A stretch of 64,000 nt of DNA from Candidatus Pantoea bituminis (GCF_018842675.1 NZ_JAGTWO010000004.1:372001-436000); one strand, 5' to 3'. Positions 30,524-44,095 are shown, counted from the first letter of the stretch. The notes: generated by a model from the sequence alone, not told the origin. A program made the numbers and translations.

Positions 30524-31642
30524 ATGAGCCAACTTGAACTGAACGATCGCACACTGATCCTGCATCGTTTCCCGCAGATGCGTGACGAAAGTCCGTTACA
30601 AGCCTGGGATGCGGCTGATGAATACCTTTTGCAGCAGGCGCTGCCAGAAGGTCCGATACTGGTATTTAACGACAGCTTCGGTGCGCTGACATGTGCGCTG
30701 AATCCCCGTCCGGTTTGGCATATCAGTGATTCATGGCTAAGCCAGCAGGCGACGCGTCAAAACCTGATTCTTAATGAACTTGATGATGGTGAAGTCCATT
30801 TCCTTGATAGCCTTGCGACATTGCCTGCCGCGCCAGCGGCGGTACTGATTAAGGTACCTAAAACGCTGGCCTTGCTAGAGCAGCAGCTGCGTGCAATACG
30901 TCAGGTAATCACCGCGGAAACGGTAATTCTGGCTGCCGCGCGTGCCAAGGAAATTCACAATTCGACGCTGCAATTGTTTGAGCAGATCATTGGTGAAACC
31001 AAAACTTCGCTGGCGTGGAAAAAAGCGCGAGTGATTTACAGCACCTTTACTCAGCCCGCTTTGCGTGAGCAACCGCTCACGACCGTTTGGCCGCTGGATG
31101 ATACGCCTTACCAGATCCACAACCATGCTAACGTCTTTTCCCGATCCTCTTTGGATATTGGTGCGCGACTGTTTGTGCAGCATCTGCCTGAGAACATTGA
31201 AGGTGAAATTGTTGATTTAGGTTGCGGCAACGGTGTGATTGGGTTGATGGCGTTGGAACGCAACCCGCAGGCTGAAGTGCATTTCCTGGATGAGTCCTAC
31301 ATGGCGGTTGAATCCAGCCGCCTGAACGTAGAGATCAATCGTCCAGACGATCTGGCGCGTTGCCAGTTCCGCGTGAATAACGTGTTGAGCGGATATCCTT
31401 CTGACCGTTTACATGCGGTGTTGTGCAATCCGCCGTTTCATCAGCAGCACGCCGTTACCGATCATCTGGCATGGCAAATGTTCCGTGATGCCAAACGTTG
31501 CCTGCAATATGGCGGCGAATTGCGCATTGTCGGTAACCGCCACCTCGATTATCACCATAAGTTGAAAAAGCTGTTTGGCAACTGCACGCTGGTGGCATCG
31601 AATCAAAAGTTCGTTATCTTGCGTGCGGTAAAAATGCGTTAA
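30524..31642 (+). CDS. rlmG: 23S rRNA (guanine-1835-N2)-methyltransferase RlmG
   Basis: A 372-residue enzyme (E. coli 378). The N-terminal half is a degenerate methyltransferase-like domain; the C-terminal half has the SAM motif [12 protein letters not shown] and the base-flipping NPPFHQQHA. It methylates G1835 of 23S rRNA. The start is placed at [11 protein letters not shown], where E. coli begins MSHLDN. It is divergent from ygjP. Confidence 0.93.
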   Translation: MSQLELNDRTLILHRFPQMRDESPLQAWDAADEYLLQQALPEGPILVFNDSFGALTCALNPRPVWHISDSWLSQQATRQNLILNELDDGEVHFLDSLATLPAAPAAVLIKVPKTLALLEQQLRAIRQVITAETVILAAARAKEIHNSTLQLFEQIIGETKTSLAWKKARVIYSTFTQPALREQPLTTVWPLDDTPYQIHNHANVFSRSSLDIGARLFVQHLPENIEGEIVDLGCGNGVIGLMALERNPQAEVHFLDESYMAVESSRLNVEINRPDDLARCQFRVNNVLSGYPSDRLHAVLCNPPFHQQHAVTDHLAWQMFRDAKRCLQYGGELRIVGNRHLDYHHKLKKLFGNCTLVASNQKFVILRAVKMR

Positions 31643-31645
31643 ATT

Positions 31646-33696
<2,051 letters not shown>

Positions 33697-33765
33697 TTAC
33701 TTTAGCGAGTTCTGTATTAAACAACAGGGCGACGATATGAGGTTGTGAGAGATATCAAAAAAGAG

Positions 33766-33836
33766 CAGGGTTCTGAGTCGCAGGCGACAGAAGTGGATTT
33801 CTGTCGTACAGGCACGGGAAGATACTCAGAACCCTG
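33766..33836. repeat. Nested inverted repeat downstream of the EvgA-like gene
   Basis: A perfect 13-base outer stem (CAGGGTTCTGAGT 33766-33778 with ACTCAGAACCCTG 33824-33836) encloses an inner 8-base hairpin (CGACAGAA/TTCTGTCG, 33785-33806). On the minus strand CTCTTTTTTG follows the structure, so it may terminate the response-regulator transcript. It could also be a small RNA end or a family repeat. The rest of the 33667-33989 gap shows no gene. Confidence 0.6.
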
Positions 33837-33989
33837 TAAAAGCATGAAGACCGGCTAATAAGATTAGCTCTGTTTGTAATGAATTCCTGTTTTCAATATA
33901 ACCTGGTTTTTAATACTGAAATAAATCAGTATGATTTATGATAATCTGTGAACTGATAATATTCAGCAAGACCTGTCTCAATTAATGAC

Positions 33990-34613
33990 CTAACAGGTTC
34001 CATTCCTGCGAGCCAGCTCGATAATTTCCACCAAGTTTTTAGTTTCAAGTTTTTGGAATATCTTTGTTTTATAGGTACTGACGGTTTTGTTGTGTAAACC
34101 CAGTTCACCCGCAATCATTTTATTACTTTTCCCCATGGCCAGTTGGCGAAGAATCAACATTTCCCGTGTGGTTAACTTTGACAGTAAATGTTGTTCACCT
34201 AAATAATCTTTTTTACGTTTAACCAGTTCAACCGGTAAGTAGTCTACGCAGTTATAGACACAACTAATGGCCGCAATCAGTGTTTGGATGTGCTCATGTT
34301 TTGAGACAAAGCCATTAGTACCGTTGAGAACAGATTGCATAATCAAGTTTTCATTACTGCTTTGACTTAACAAGATTATTTTAATGTATCGCTTTGATTT
34401 TACAATGTCGCGTAAAAAGGCAATACCATTATTATGTTTAAACTCAGGATCAAGAATCACAATATCAACGTGATGATGGGTTACTTCGTTTATCCCATCG
34501 TTAACAGTATTCACAACATCGACATACTTAAAGCCAGACATTAATAATAGGGCCTGGATACCCGATGAAACTAAGCGATGCTCATCGACGATGAGTATTT
34601 TTGCATTAAACAT
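33990..34613 (-). CDS. EvgA/BvgA-like LuxR-family response regulator
   Basis: A 207-residue response regulator. The receiver domain (about 1-120) has the acidic pair in LIVDEHRL, the phospho-acceptor Asp in DIVILDPEF and the Lys in GFVSKHE. The C-terminal LuxR HTH (about 145-205) reads LTTREMLILRQLAMGKSNKMIAGELGLHNKTVSTYKTKI. It lies 136 bases downstream of the hybrid sensor on the same strand and is its likely partner by layout. In E. coli the regulator gene precedes the sensor; here the order is reversed. AT-rich DNA flanks it. Confidence 0.85.
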   Translation of the reverse strand: MFNAKILIVDEHRLVSSGIQALLLMSGFKYVDVVNTVNDGINEVTHHHVDIVILDPEFKHNNGIAFLRDIVKSKRYIKIILLSQSSNENLIMQSVLNGTNGFVSKHEHIQTLIAAISCVYNCVDYLPVELVKRKKDYLGEQHLLSKLTTREMLILRQLAMGKSNKMIAGELGLHNKTVSTYKTKIFQKLETKNLVEIIELARRNGTC

Positions 34614-34749
34614 AACTTCCCCTTTCCGCTGGCACGATCAGGGATGCCAGGGATTATATATTTTTAAAATATTATCTCCTTGAGTTTAATTTTATGAATC
34701 GAGAAACGTCCCGATAAAAAATTATTATTTTACAACTAACTCAGTTGCA

Positions 34750-37700
34750 TCACCCTTGAGAATTAATCAGTTGTTGATCGATATTTTTAATTTCATTCGT
34801 AATCTTTTCAATTAATGGCGCTAACGCAACCTCGTTTGTACGATTGTTTTCCAGCTCACGCCCCAATTGTTCAAGCACGGTAGCATTAAGTATTTGTGCG
34901 CCGCCTTTTAGCTTATGGCCTAACTCTGAGAGCGTATCGCGATCGGTGGATTGTTGTATCGCCTTCAGCAACGTTGCATGGCTGGTTTGAATACTTTGCA
35001 GCATCATTAGGTATCCGGCAGGATCTTTTTCAGCAAGTTGTGTCAGCAGAGGAGAGAAAAGGGTGTGTAGTTTGCCTCTCTTGGTGCTTTCACCAGTGGT
35101 GAAATTAACTGTTTTGACGCGGGTTCACCTGAACGTTTATGGGTGCACCGAGTAAGATAATTTTGCAGCGCTCCCAAATCCAACGGCTTGAATAAGCAAT
35201 CATCCATACCGGCGTCAAGGCAGCGCTGGATGGTTTGGCGTTCAGCCGATGCAGTTAACCCATAAAGCGTAGCGGGCATTAAGCCGCGTTCAGCTTCTTC
35301 TTTACGTAAGGCGCGGGCAAATTCGAATCCATTCATGCCGGGCATATTGCAATCGGTAATGATCAAGTCAAAGCGCTGCGGATCTTCATTCCACACGGCT
35401 AACGCCTGCGAGGCACTTTCAGTCACCATGACTTGATGACCGGCGTATTCCAGTTGCTTACCCAGCAACAGACGATTTGGTGCATGATCGTCAATGATCA
35501 AAATCGATAACTGTTCTGGATGAGGCGACGCGTCGACAGGATGGAAAACAAATTCTGAGGGCTGGCTATGCGAAGCGCGAAAGGCGAAAGAAAAACGGAT
35601 CCTTCCCCTGGTTCGCTCTCCACGCGAAGCTCTCCGTTCAGCAGGTCGGCCAGATGGCGACAAATACTCAAGCCTAATCCGGTTCCCAGTTGCTGCTGCT
35701 GACGCGATCCAACCTGAACAAAGGGCTCAAAAATCGCCTGTCGCTGCTCTTCGGTTAACCCACAGCCACTGTCACTGACTTCAACGACAAATTCACCGTA
35801 GCCGGCTTCTTCGTCAATACCCTGTATTAGCACGATGCTGACCGCACCTTGATCGGTGAACTTAATCGCATTACTTAATAAATTGGACAGAATTTGATTG
35901 AGAATAAGCGGATCGGTTTTGATCCAGCCTGTATTGACATCGATCTCGCACAGAAGCTGTAATTTTTTGTTGCTCGCCTTGGCGTAGAAAAGCGCTGCGA
36001 TTTTATTGACCACATCGGGCAAATAAACGGTTTCAAACGTCGGCTGATGAAGCCCTGATTCGATTTTAGAAAGATCCAAAATGTTGCCTAACAAGGCCAG
36101 CAGCGCACGTGCGGATCCATAAGCAACTTTTACATTTTCTGATAGGTTTTCAGGATGCTGGCGGTTTTCCATTTCCAGCAGACCGATAATGGCATGGAGT
36201 GGGGTGCGAATTTCATGACTCATACTGGCCAGAAAATCACTTTTAGACTGGTTAGCTTTTTCAGCTTCTTCTTTTGCCAGTTGCAGTTCACGAAGTAAAA
36301 CATTGCGCTCACTAACGTCAACCCAACCTCCAATAACACCCACAACCTCTTCAAGCCGATCGCGAAACGGCAATGTCCAGTGATAGAGCGAGTAAGTGTG
36401 TTCCTCAACGTTCACTTCAATATCGCGAATAACCACTTCGCCACTGAGTAAAGTCTGCTGGTAGCTTTGTTCAATGCTGTCGATCATCGCATTATGACCA
36501 TCAACAATGTCTGAAAGCTTTTTACCTAGCACATCTTTCTCATCAACATTAAAAAAGCGGAGATAAGCTTTATTGCAGTCAACCAGCCGCATTTGCTTGT
36601 CACGAATACACATGGCAACAGGCGAATCATTAAATAGCGTGTGAGTAAAATTAAGCTGGTTTTTCAAGGCATTTTCAGCTTGGGTTCGCTTTTGAATGAC
36701 CTGACGTAAATGGTAATTCCACAGAATGACGAGCAGCATTAACCCGGCAGAAATAGTGATTACCAGTAAAATGGTTTGCTTATAATTTTGCCATGAGGTG
36801 ATTAATAAGGGCGTTTCCGCCTGACGCCATCCTGCCAGCAGCTTGAATAACGTTTGGGGTGGTGTGGCCAGTAAAGCTTTATCGAGAATTGTCACTAATT
36901 CAGGATGCTTTTTATCAACGCTTATGACGAAGCGTGCAGCCTCAACATCTAATGCTTTCTCGATAATTAGCACGTTGGAAAAACGGTTGTGCAGATGATA
37001 ATCCGCAAAGATTTTTGGCAAGATTACGGCATCTATTTTCTGCGCTTTTAAATCATTAAGTGCCTCAAGCGGTTTTTCAATCGGTAAAATCTGCAGTCTA
37101 GGATATTGCTCATTTAACCACGCTTGTGTGGTCTCGTTTTTAAGAACGGCAACTCGATTACGGCCTGATAATGCACTCTTTTGCTTTTCTTTTATTGCCT
37201 TTCGCGTGACAACAACCCAATGTGAAACCAACCAAGGACGCGTCAATATTGTTGGATCTTTATCCGTTTTCTCCATGATTTTTAACGGATTAACGCGTGG
37301 CAGTTGAGCCTGGCGTGAATCATGAACAGTGGGCCCTGAAGTGATAAAGGTTAAATTTCCTTGGTGTGCGAGCATGTTTAATAAGTCTTGTGCCATACCT
37401 TGCGACTGCTGATCTTTTTCCTGTTTTATCAGTGGCATTAATTCTGTTGTCATGGTTGCCAAAATAGAGGGTGCATTTGCAGCCATGTCTCCTCTTCCGG
37501 TGTTAATCCCAGCGGATTGCTCTGCATGACATGACGTGAATTGAGCTGCCAGCGGTTAGCAATTTGCATACGATTGGCTAAGGGAATCATCGACATTGCT
37601 TGATTCACTGCTTCTGCCAACTCGGGGAAATGTGGGCTGATACCAAAACTGACATTCAACGGGACCGAGTTTTCATGGCGTGAAAGCGTTAAGGCATCGG

Positions 37701-38366
37701 AAAAAAATAGTGATTGAGATGGGTTAAAGTGGCTGCGTTGCCCAATACCTTGTCAGCCTGGTCGTAAATTACGGCTGCTACGGCATCATACTGGCTGGGA
37801 TAATGTTGAGATTTTAGGGCAGTGAATTTCTGCAGCAACGAAGTATTTAATGTTTCGCTACCTGTCCAGGCCAGCGTCTCTACATCTTTCGAGGCAGAGT
37901 CCATGTTTGCCGTGATTTGGCCAATAACACTGTAATCCAGCAGCCATGGCGGCCCGGCGATGAGCTGTAATGCTTCTGGCGTTTGCTGAGGTTGATACAG
38001 GGCCATCAGCTGCATTTCACCGTTCTTAACTGCGCGTAACGCTTCCTCCTGGCTGTCAAAATGATAAAGCTCAAGATGAATTTCCAGCATGGTTTGCAAC
38101 AGTGAAAGATATTCTGCTGCAATGCCCTCAAAGCGTCGGCTATCTGCATCCATATAAAGAGGCGGTTGTGGCTTCCCGGCGATAGCGACTTTGACCGTTT
38201 TATCCTTAATTTCCCTCTGCACAGAAATAGGCATGTGCAGTATCGGTTGAGCATTGTCGTATCCGGGCTGTAATTGCAGCGGACGTAACGCAGCATGCGT
38301 GTCCAGCACCGTAAGCATTACGCTAACAAAAACGAACAGCAGCGAGAAAATAACTTGCTTATACAC
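34750..38366 (-). CDS. EvgS/BvgS-like hybrid sensor histidine kinase (four frameshifts in this sequence)
   Basis: Five frames join into about 1206 residues, near the size of E. coli EvgS (1197). Breaks lie at homopolymers 37701-37707, 37469-37471, 35591-35595 and 35057-35060, each needing one added base. Domain order: signal peptide or first TM, two periplasmic Venus-flytrap sensor domains, a membrane helix at about 533-551, PAS (about 570-690), HisKA with phospho-His near 718 (SHEIRTPLHAI), HATPase, receiver (ILIIDDHAPN, LIITDCNMPG) and an Hpt domain (LGHKLKGGAQ). This is a four-step phosphorelay sensor. The ligand is unknown. Confidence 0.83.
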
Positions 38367-38964
38367 AGCGGTTTCTCTTTATAGGAAAGTATAAATTAAG
38401 TTATTAAAAGATTTGAATAACTAATGGGGCGTGATTATAAGGAGTTCTAAGGAAATTATGAGCGCTTTCTCATTTGTTAGGCTTTTTTGCGACCATTCTC
38501 AAATTACTGTTATAGGATGGGCGTTTCTTGCGTTAAAAATTATAATTGATAGGCTGTGGCAATAAAATTGCTGCTTAAATTGCATGTTTAAGAAATGTCT
38601 TGTGTGGTCTTGTCTGTTTTCTGCGTCAGAATTTCTTTCGTCAGCTATGCGGCGAATTTAGCATCTGTTTGTTGGGTTTTATAAATAAATCAATCAGTAA
38701 AGATTTTCCTAACGGGCGGTTATTATTTGTAAATAAGATGTAGCAGGCTGTTGGGTTATTGCATTGGCGTGTTTGTACATAATGACGCCAATAAGAAATG
38801 AAAGCTGAGTTGCTTTTATTTTTTTATTTTTATTTAAGATGTCTGTTTCCTTATTCCAATGGCCGAAATCCTCACGGAGAATTTTAGTCTAAGAAGTTTC
38901 TACGCTTCAATTGGTGTGGTTATCAAATAGGGGTGAGTGGTTTCACTGTAACAATAGGAATTTA
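38367..38964. other. Divergent intergenic region between the hybrid sensor and a response regulator
   Basis: About 600 AT-rich bases with no supported gene. It must hold the promoters of the divergent sensor (-) and regulator (+) genes. I see several A/T tracts but no operator I can name. Confidence 0.5.
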
Positions 38965-39666
38965 ATGATGAACGCCCACAACAAGCCAGTACGTGTTGCT
39001 GTACTAGATGACCATCCTATGGTCCGCACTGTATTTGAGATGTGTCTGAAACAAGAAGCAGACATAGAACTAATCGGAACGTGGGGATCCAGCGGCGAAA
39101 TTTTCAATCAACTTAAGCAATCCACTGTTGATGTGCTGGTACTTGATTTCTTACTTGGTGAGAACGAGTTAGACGGTTTAGCGTTAGTGAAACAATTAAG
39201 AAATCATTATCCGGATCAAAACATTTTAATTTCATCTTCAATGGAGAGCCCTGCCATTGTCAAAATGGTGCTTAGTGCTGGGGTAAAAGGCTTTATAGGC
39301 AAGAGTCACAAAATGCAGGAAATTATTCATGCAATTCGGCAGGTCGCTCAGGGGCGCTTGTATCTTTCCCAGGAAGTCGCTTACGAAGTTGAACATCTCT
39401 ATGTAGTGAATGAAAAAGCGCTGCAAGAAAATTTCGATCTGGGCACCAAAGGCAATATGTATGAGAAGGTCAAACTTCTGAGCCCGCGTGAAGTTGAAGT
39501 TGTTCGCTGTTTTTTAGACGGGTTAAGTGTTTCACAAATCGCGGTAAAATTTAAACGGAGTCGCAAAACTGTCAGTGGCCAAAAGCAGTCGGCACTCAAA
39601 AAATTGGGATTACGTTCAGACTCAGAATTATTCAAATATAGCCATGACCTCATGTCTGGCAATTAA
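38965..39666 (+). CDS. RcsB-like LuxR-family response regulator
   Basis: About 233 residues from the ATG at 38965 (AGGA upstream; a second ATG follows at once). The receiver domain has LDDHPMVRT, the phospho-Asp in VLVLDFLLG and GFIGKSHKM. The C-terminal HTH (LSPREVEVVRCFLDGLSVSQIAVKFKRSRKTVSGQKQSALKKLG) is close to RcsB in pattern. It is divergent from the EvgS-like sensor, so it may be a second output of that relay. A GGCAGCGA/TCGCTGCC hairpin without a T-run follows at 39674-39704. Confidence 0.85.
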   Translation: MMNAHNKPVRVAVLDDHPMVRTVFEMCLKQEADIELIGTWGSSGEIFNQLKQSTVDVLVLDFLLGENELDGLALVKQLRNHYPDQNILISSSMESPAIVKMVLSAGVKGFIGKSHKMQEIIHAIRQVAQGRLYLSQEVAYEVEHLYVVNEKALQENFDLGTKGNMYEKVKLLSPREVEVVRCFLDGLSVSQIAVKFKRSRKTVSGQKQSALKKLGLRSDSELFKYSHDLMSGN

Positions 39667-39783
39667 CTCTAACGGCAGCGAGAGGCAACAGGCGAATCGC
39701 TGCCCATAAAGCAGTCACCTCGTTAAAATTTGGGTAACAGATTTGCCAATTTATTTATAGTGCCTTGGCTCTGTACGCCCTTT

Positions 39784-40489
39784 TTATTTCCGTCGAATCC
39801 ACGAGAAGCGTGATTGATAATCACTATTAAAATGCGTGTTATAGCGATAACTTGAACCTGATTCTGCCATACAGTAAGTGCAAATGTTAACGTTCTCGAT
39901 TTGCCTGTCCGGGATGCCCGCCTGAATCAACATCTGCTTCGCTAACTCAGGAAGATCAAACCAAATTCCGTTTTGATGGGGATTGGCTTGTTTGCGTTGA
40001 GCATGAGAATTTTTCGGCTGTGATTGATGCCACTTTATGTGCTGCGGCACGCCCTCTGTTCGTTCGATTTCTGCCAGCATGCTTTCCCCCAATTCATAGC
40101 AACAGGGCGCGATAGCGGGTCCGATAGCAACGTAAAGACTTTGTGGCGTCGCACCCAATGCACAGAGCTTTTCTACTGTGCGATAAAGCACGCCCTTGAG
40201 CGTACCTTTCAAACCTGCATGTACCGCAGCGACGTTTTGCTGTTTAGCATCTGCAATTAACACCGGTAAGCAGTCTGCGGTATACACCGCGACTGGCCTT
40301 TCATCAGTGGCAATTACACCATCGGATTCACAACGCTTGGGGGAAGTTCTGACTCGCTAAAACCACGTTCGCACTGTGACGCTGATGTCCGTAAGCCGCA
40401 TCGGTGGGTGGTGGCATTCCTGCAGGTTGAAAAGCGTAATCGACCCAACCGAGTGAATTAAGCAACGGTGAGCGTGGGTTCACGGACAT
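39784..40489 (-). CDS. PgeF/YfiH-like multicopper-oxidase-fold (DUF152) protein (frameshifted in this sequence)
   Basis: About 234 residues. The first frame begins MSVNPRSPLLNS at 40489 (AGGAG seven bases upstream) and breaks at the five-base run 40339-40343; removing one base gives ASQNFPKRCESDGVIATDE and joins the second frame. Zinc-site residues of the family are visible: Cys in YTADCLPVL and His in AAVHAGLKG. Relatives act in peptidoglycan editing (PgeF) or as purine nucleoside phosphorylases. It is not the usual yfiH locus, so it may be a paralogue. This is the only break that needs a base removed. Confidence 0.72.
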
Positions 40490-40598
40490 AAGAATCTCCT
40501 GTCATAACGGCGCGTGTTCTGCTGCCCACAGCTTACGTTAACTGCTACATTTTTGAAGCTTTACGCAAACTGACCTTTCACACCTTAAGGATGAAACG

Positions 40599-41408
40599 AT
40601 GAAAACTTCAGCGATTTTCGCTGTTACCAGCATAACGGCGCTGCTGCTAACTGGCTGCGCGCAACCCGCTCAACGCCAGGCACAACAGCAGCTTAACCAA
40701 CAAACAGTATCAGCAGTTAACTGGTTCCAGCAATCGGGTGAATATGAAGCGTTGACCTGGCAAGCGTTTAACAGCGCACGACTGGCATTTGATCATGCGC
40801 CTTCTCTGACGGGTAAACCTAAAGCAGTGATTGTCGATTTAGATGAAACCATGTTGGATAACAGCGCTTATAGCGCCTGGCAGGCGAAAGGGGATCAACC
40901 TTTTACAGCAAAAACCTGGTCAGCATGGACGCAGGCAAAGCAGGCTAAAGCAGTCCCTGGCGCGGTTGAGTTTGCGCGTTACGTTAACAGCCACGGCGGC
41001 ACAATGTTTTATGTCTCTAACCGCGATCAACGGGATTACGCTGCAACCGTGGCCAACATGCAGCAATTGGGCTTTACGGGCGTGAGCGAGAAAACCGTGC
41101 GTTTGAATACCGAAACATCTAATAAGCAGGCGCGCTTTGATGCCATTAAAAATGAAGGCTACAACGTGGCACTTTATATTGGCGATAACCTGAATGATTT
41201 TGGCGGTGCAACCTGGCATCAAGGTAATCAACAACGCCGTGAATTCGTGAACCTCAATCATCAACATTTTGGTACGCAGTTTATTGTATTGCCCAATCCG
41301 CTTTACGGTGACTGGGAAAGCGGAATGGCTGAAAACTACAATAAGTTAACGCCTGAACAGCAGCTTTCGACACGCGCATCACGACTGGAAAGTTGGAACG
41401 GTAAATAA
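40599..41408 (+). CDS. 5'-nucleotidase/acid phosphatase lipoprotein of the e(P4) family
   Basis: A 269-residue DDDD-superfamily phosphatase. A signal peptide ends in the lipobox LLTGC (Cys20). The catalytic motif is VIVDLDETMLDN (Asp80 and Asp82), and the second acidic pair lies in IGDNLNDFGG. In Haemophilus, e(P4) is an outer-membrane phosphomonoesterase that dephosphorylates NMN and other nucleotides for uptake. A stable terminator follows. Confidence 0.9.
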   Translation: MKTSAIFAVTSITALLLTGCAQPAQRQAQQQLNQQTVSAVNWFQQSGEYEALTWQAFNSARLAFDHAPSLTGKPKAVIVDLDETMLDNSAYSAWQAKGDQPFTAKTWSAWTQAKQAKAVPGAVEFARYVNSHGGTMFYVSNRDQRDYAATVANMQQLGFTGVSEKTVRLNTETSNKQARFDAIKNEGYNVALYIGDNLNDFGGATWHQGNQQRREFVNLNHQHFGTQFIVLPNPLYGDWESGMAENYNKLTPEQQLSTRASRLESWNGK

Positions 41409-41420
41409 TTCGTCAAGAAA

Positions 41421-41448
41421 AAGAGCCTGCGTTCTTCAGGCTCTTCTT
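41421..41448 (+). terminator. Terminator after the e(P4) gene
   Basis: AAGAGCCTG-CGTTCTT-CAGGCTCTT forms a 9-base stem, followed by CTTAAAAA. The T-run is weak, but the stem is strong. Confidence 0.65.
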
Positions 41449-41989
41449 AAAAATGGATCTGATTTACTTTTCTGCGTCACTATATCCCTGCGAATTAAAA
41501 TACCTATCTCTCGCTTTAAATTAAACGCACTTCAAGCATAAAATTTTGGTAAACCGGTTTTTACCCAGTGCTTCTCGCTAATGATAAGTTTTTATAATTA
41601 AGAGTATTCCTAACACTAGCGCATCATTATTGCCCGTAATGAATAGCTCTATAATTAGTACGTGTATTTTTACGTCAATAGTAAAAATACCTTTGCGCTT
41701 TTTATCCCTTTCAATATCTTGAATTTAAAGTTTTTTTATTTATTTCTTTTTGCTTGCTTCCTGTTTAGCGCTTAATGATTTTTACCTGCCGCTGACATTA
41801 ATTGAATTATTATTTACATTTGGAATTGTATTTTAATTACTTGAATCATTAATGGTGCAATCTGAATCATTAGCGTCTATAACCTTTTTCTGTGATGCAG
41901 TGCTTATTTCTATATGGCTCAACATTATTAGGTGAGCTGATTTACTCCGTGTTTTACCTGGAACCGATATTCCCGGCCGTGAAGAGAAG
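41449..41989. other. AT-rich intergenic region upstream of can
   Basis: About 540 bases, strongly AT-rich with no supported coding frame. It presumably holds the promoter of the can-sulP pair. I recognise no specific operator. Confidence 0.45.
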
Positions 41990-42625
41990 ATGAATGTGAC
42001 GACACTTAAACCCTTATTAGCGAAAAATCGCAGTTGGGCATTACAGCGCCGCCAGCGCAATCCAAATTACTTCGAAAAATATCTTCATCAGCAAAAACCG
42101 CATTCATTATGGATAGGATGTTCGGACAGTCGCGTACCGGCGGAAGTATTAACCGGGTCGCATCCAGGTGAGCTTTTTGTTCATCGCAATATTGCCAATA
42201 TGGTGGTTGCCAACGATGACAACCTGTTGAGCGTCTTGCAATACGCCATTTTCTATCTTGGCGTAAAGCGCATCGTTTTGAGCGGACATTATGGTTGTGG
42301 CGGGGTTCAGGCTGCGTTGAATTTGCCCGAAAGCCCATTGGCAGACGAGAACTCTGCGTTAGCCAGACGTATTGCAACGTTACGTAATGATTTAAAACAT
42401 GGGCTAACCGCGCTTAGCGCTTCAAATGAAAATGAAATGGATAAGCTCAATCGTTTAGTTGAAGCCAATGTTATCGCCCAATTCTCCCATCTGGTGGCAG
42501 TAGAACCGGTACGTAAAGCCTGGCAGTCGGGCCAGGAACTGGCTGTGTTTGGTTGCGTTTACGATCTGCAATCAGGCCATTTGAAAGAGTTGATTCAGCA
42601 ATCAGCAGAGGAGCCTTTACCATGA
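41990..42625 (+). CDS. can: Beta-class carbonic anhydrase
   Basis: A 211-residue beta-carbonic anhydrase (E. coli Can 220). Zinc ligands are Cys44 in CSDSR, His100 and Cys103 in HYGCGG; the Asp46-Arg48 dyad is intact. It interconverts CO2 and bicarbonate in the cytosol. The stop overlaps the start of the SulP transporter (ATGA), so bicarbonate transport and hydration are translated together. The symbol is by resemblance. Confidence 0.88.
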   Translation: MNVTTLKPLLAKNRSWALQRRQRNPNYFEKYLHQQKPHSLWIGCSDSRVPAEVLTGSHPGELFVHRNIANMVVANDDNLLSVLQYAIFYLGVKRIVLSGHYGCGGVQAALNLPESPLADENSALARRIATLRNDLKHGLTALSASNENEMDKLNRLVEANVIAQFSHLVAVEPVRKAWQSGQELAVFGCVYDLQSGHLKELIQQSAEEPLP

Positions 42626-44095
42626 ACCTTGATACCTTGCGCCGGGATATACCCGCCGGTTTAGTGGTTTTTCTGGTCGCATTGCCGCTCTGTCTTGGCA
42701 TTGCGCAGGCCAGTGGATTACCCCTTTTGCCGGCTTACTGACCGGCGTTATTGGCGGTTTGCTGGTAACGTCACTGAGTCCATCGCGCTTTGCCGTAAGT
42801 GGACCTGCGGCGGGACTTGTTACTATCGTGGTGGCGTCGATGGCCTCGCTGGGCAGTTTCTCTGCATTTCTCACCGCATTGATCATCGCAGGCGCGATGC
42901 AGTGCCTGCTAGGATTGCTGCGAGCCGGGCGCTTTATTTCTTTGGTACCAGGCAGCGTGATTAAAGGCATGCTCGCCGCCATCGGTATTTTGCTTATCAT
43001 GCAGCAAATTCCGGTAGCACTTGGCGCCTCAAGCGATGCTGAGCTCATTTCCGTGGTCAATGGCGAGATGACATTCTCGCTACCCGCGATGGCAGTAGCC
43101 GCCATTGGCTTGGTTATTCTCTGGTTCTGGACGACATCGGTGGTGAAAAGCGTTAAAGCGCTGGCATGGATTCCCGGACCGCTGATCGCAGTGTTGTTTG
43201 GTTGTCTGGCAACTGTGTTCGGTGGACGTTTTTTCCCGACCTTGCTGGCGCTTTACCGCGTATCTCATTACCCGCTTTCGACAGTGTATCTGCGTTAATG
43301 AGTCAACTCGAAACACCGGACTGGATGGCCTGGCAAAATCCACAGGTATGGATTGTGGCGGTGACTTTAGCGCTGGTCGCGAGTCTTGAAACATTACTCA
43401 GTCAGGAAGCGTTGAAAAAGTTGCGTTCGCAAAGCCCTGCGCCTTCGCCGAATAAAGAGATGTTTGCTCAAGGTATTGGTAATCTGACAGCCGGCTTTTT
43501 AGGTGCAATGCCAATCACCGCCGTGATCGTGCGTAGCTCGGTCAATGTGAGTGCTGGTGCACAAACTAAGCTGTCGATCTTTATTCATGGCGCTTTGCTG
43601 CTGATTTGCGGCTTGTGGTTCAGTGAAATGCTGAATGCGATTCCATTGGCGAGCCTGGCTGCGGTACTGCTCTATACCGGCTATAAGCTGGCTACACCCC
43701 GTCTCTTTATTGAACAATTCCGCATGGGGCCGCAACAATATGTGCCATTCCTGGCAACCATTGTCGGCATCATTACGCTGGGAATGCTGGTAGGAATTGG
43801 CATCGGTATCGCCACGCAAATTTTGTGCAGCATCTATAAAAGTCATCATAATGCACTGCAACTTACACGTTATGACGATCACTACGTTTTACGCTTTCAG
43901 CAAAACCTGACTTTTATGCACAACCCTAAGCTGCAAGGGTTGCTGGATGAGATTCCAGAGAACAGTGTGCTCATTGTCGACAACGATAATGCTGAATACA
44001 TCGATCCGGATGTCAAAGCAGTGCTGAAGGATTTTGGTGATAATGCGGATAAACGAGGCATTCGACTTAGTCAGTGGCCGGTAGCAGTAAAATAG
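42622..44095 (+). CDS. SulP-family inorganic anion transporter (two frameshifts in this sequence)
   Basis: About 491 residues after adding one C at 42721-42724 (restoring [15 protein letters not shown]) and one base at 43229-43237 (restoring [17 protein letters not shown]). It has ten or more hydrophobic segments, then a C-terminal STAS-like domain (about 400-490, [16 protein letters not shown]). Coupling to carbonic anhydrase points to bicarbonate uptake, as for BicA-type SulP proteins; sulfate is the alternative. The ATG sits in the ATGA overlap at 42622. Confidence 0.82.

Noticed and set aside
39674-39704. Terminator after the RcsB-like regulator
   Set aside because: The 8-base stem is good but no T-run follows on either strand.
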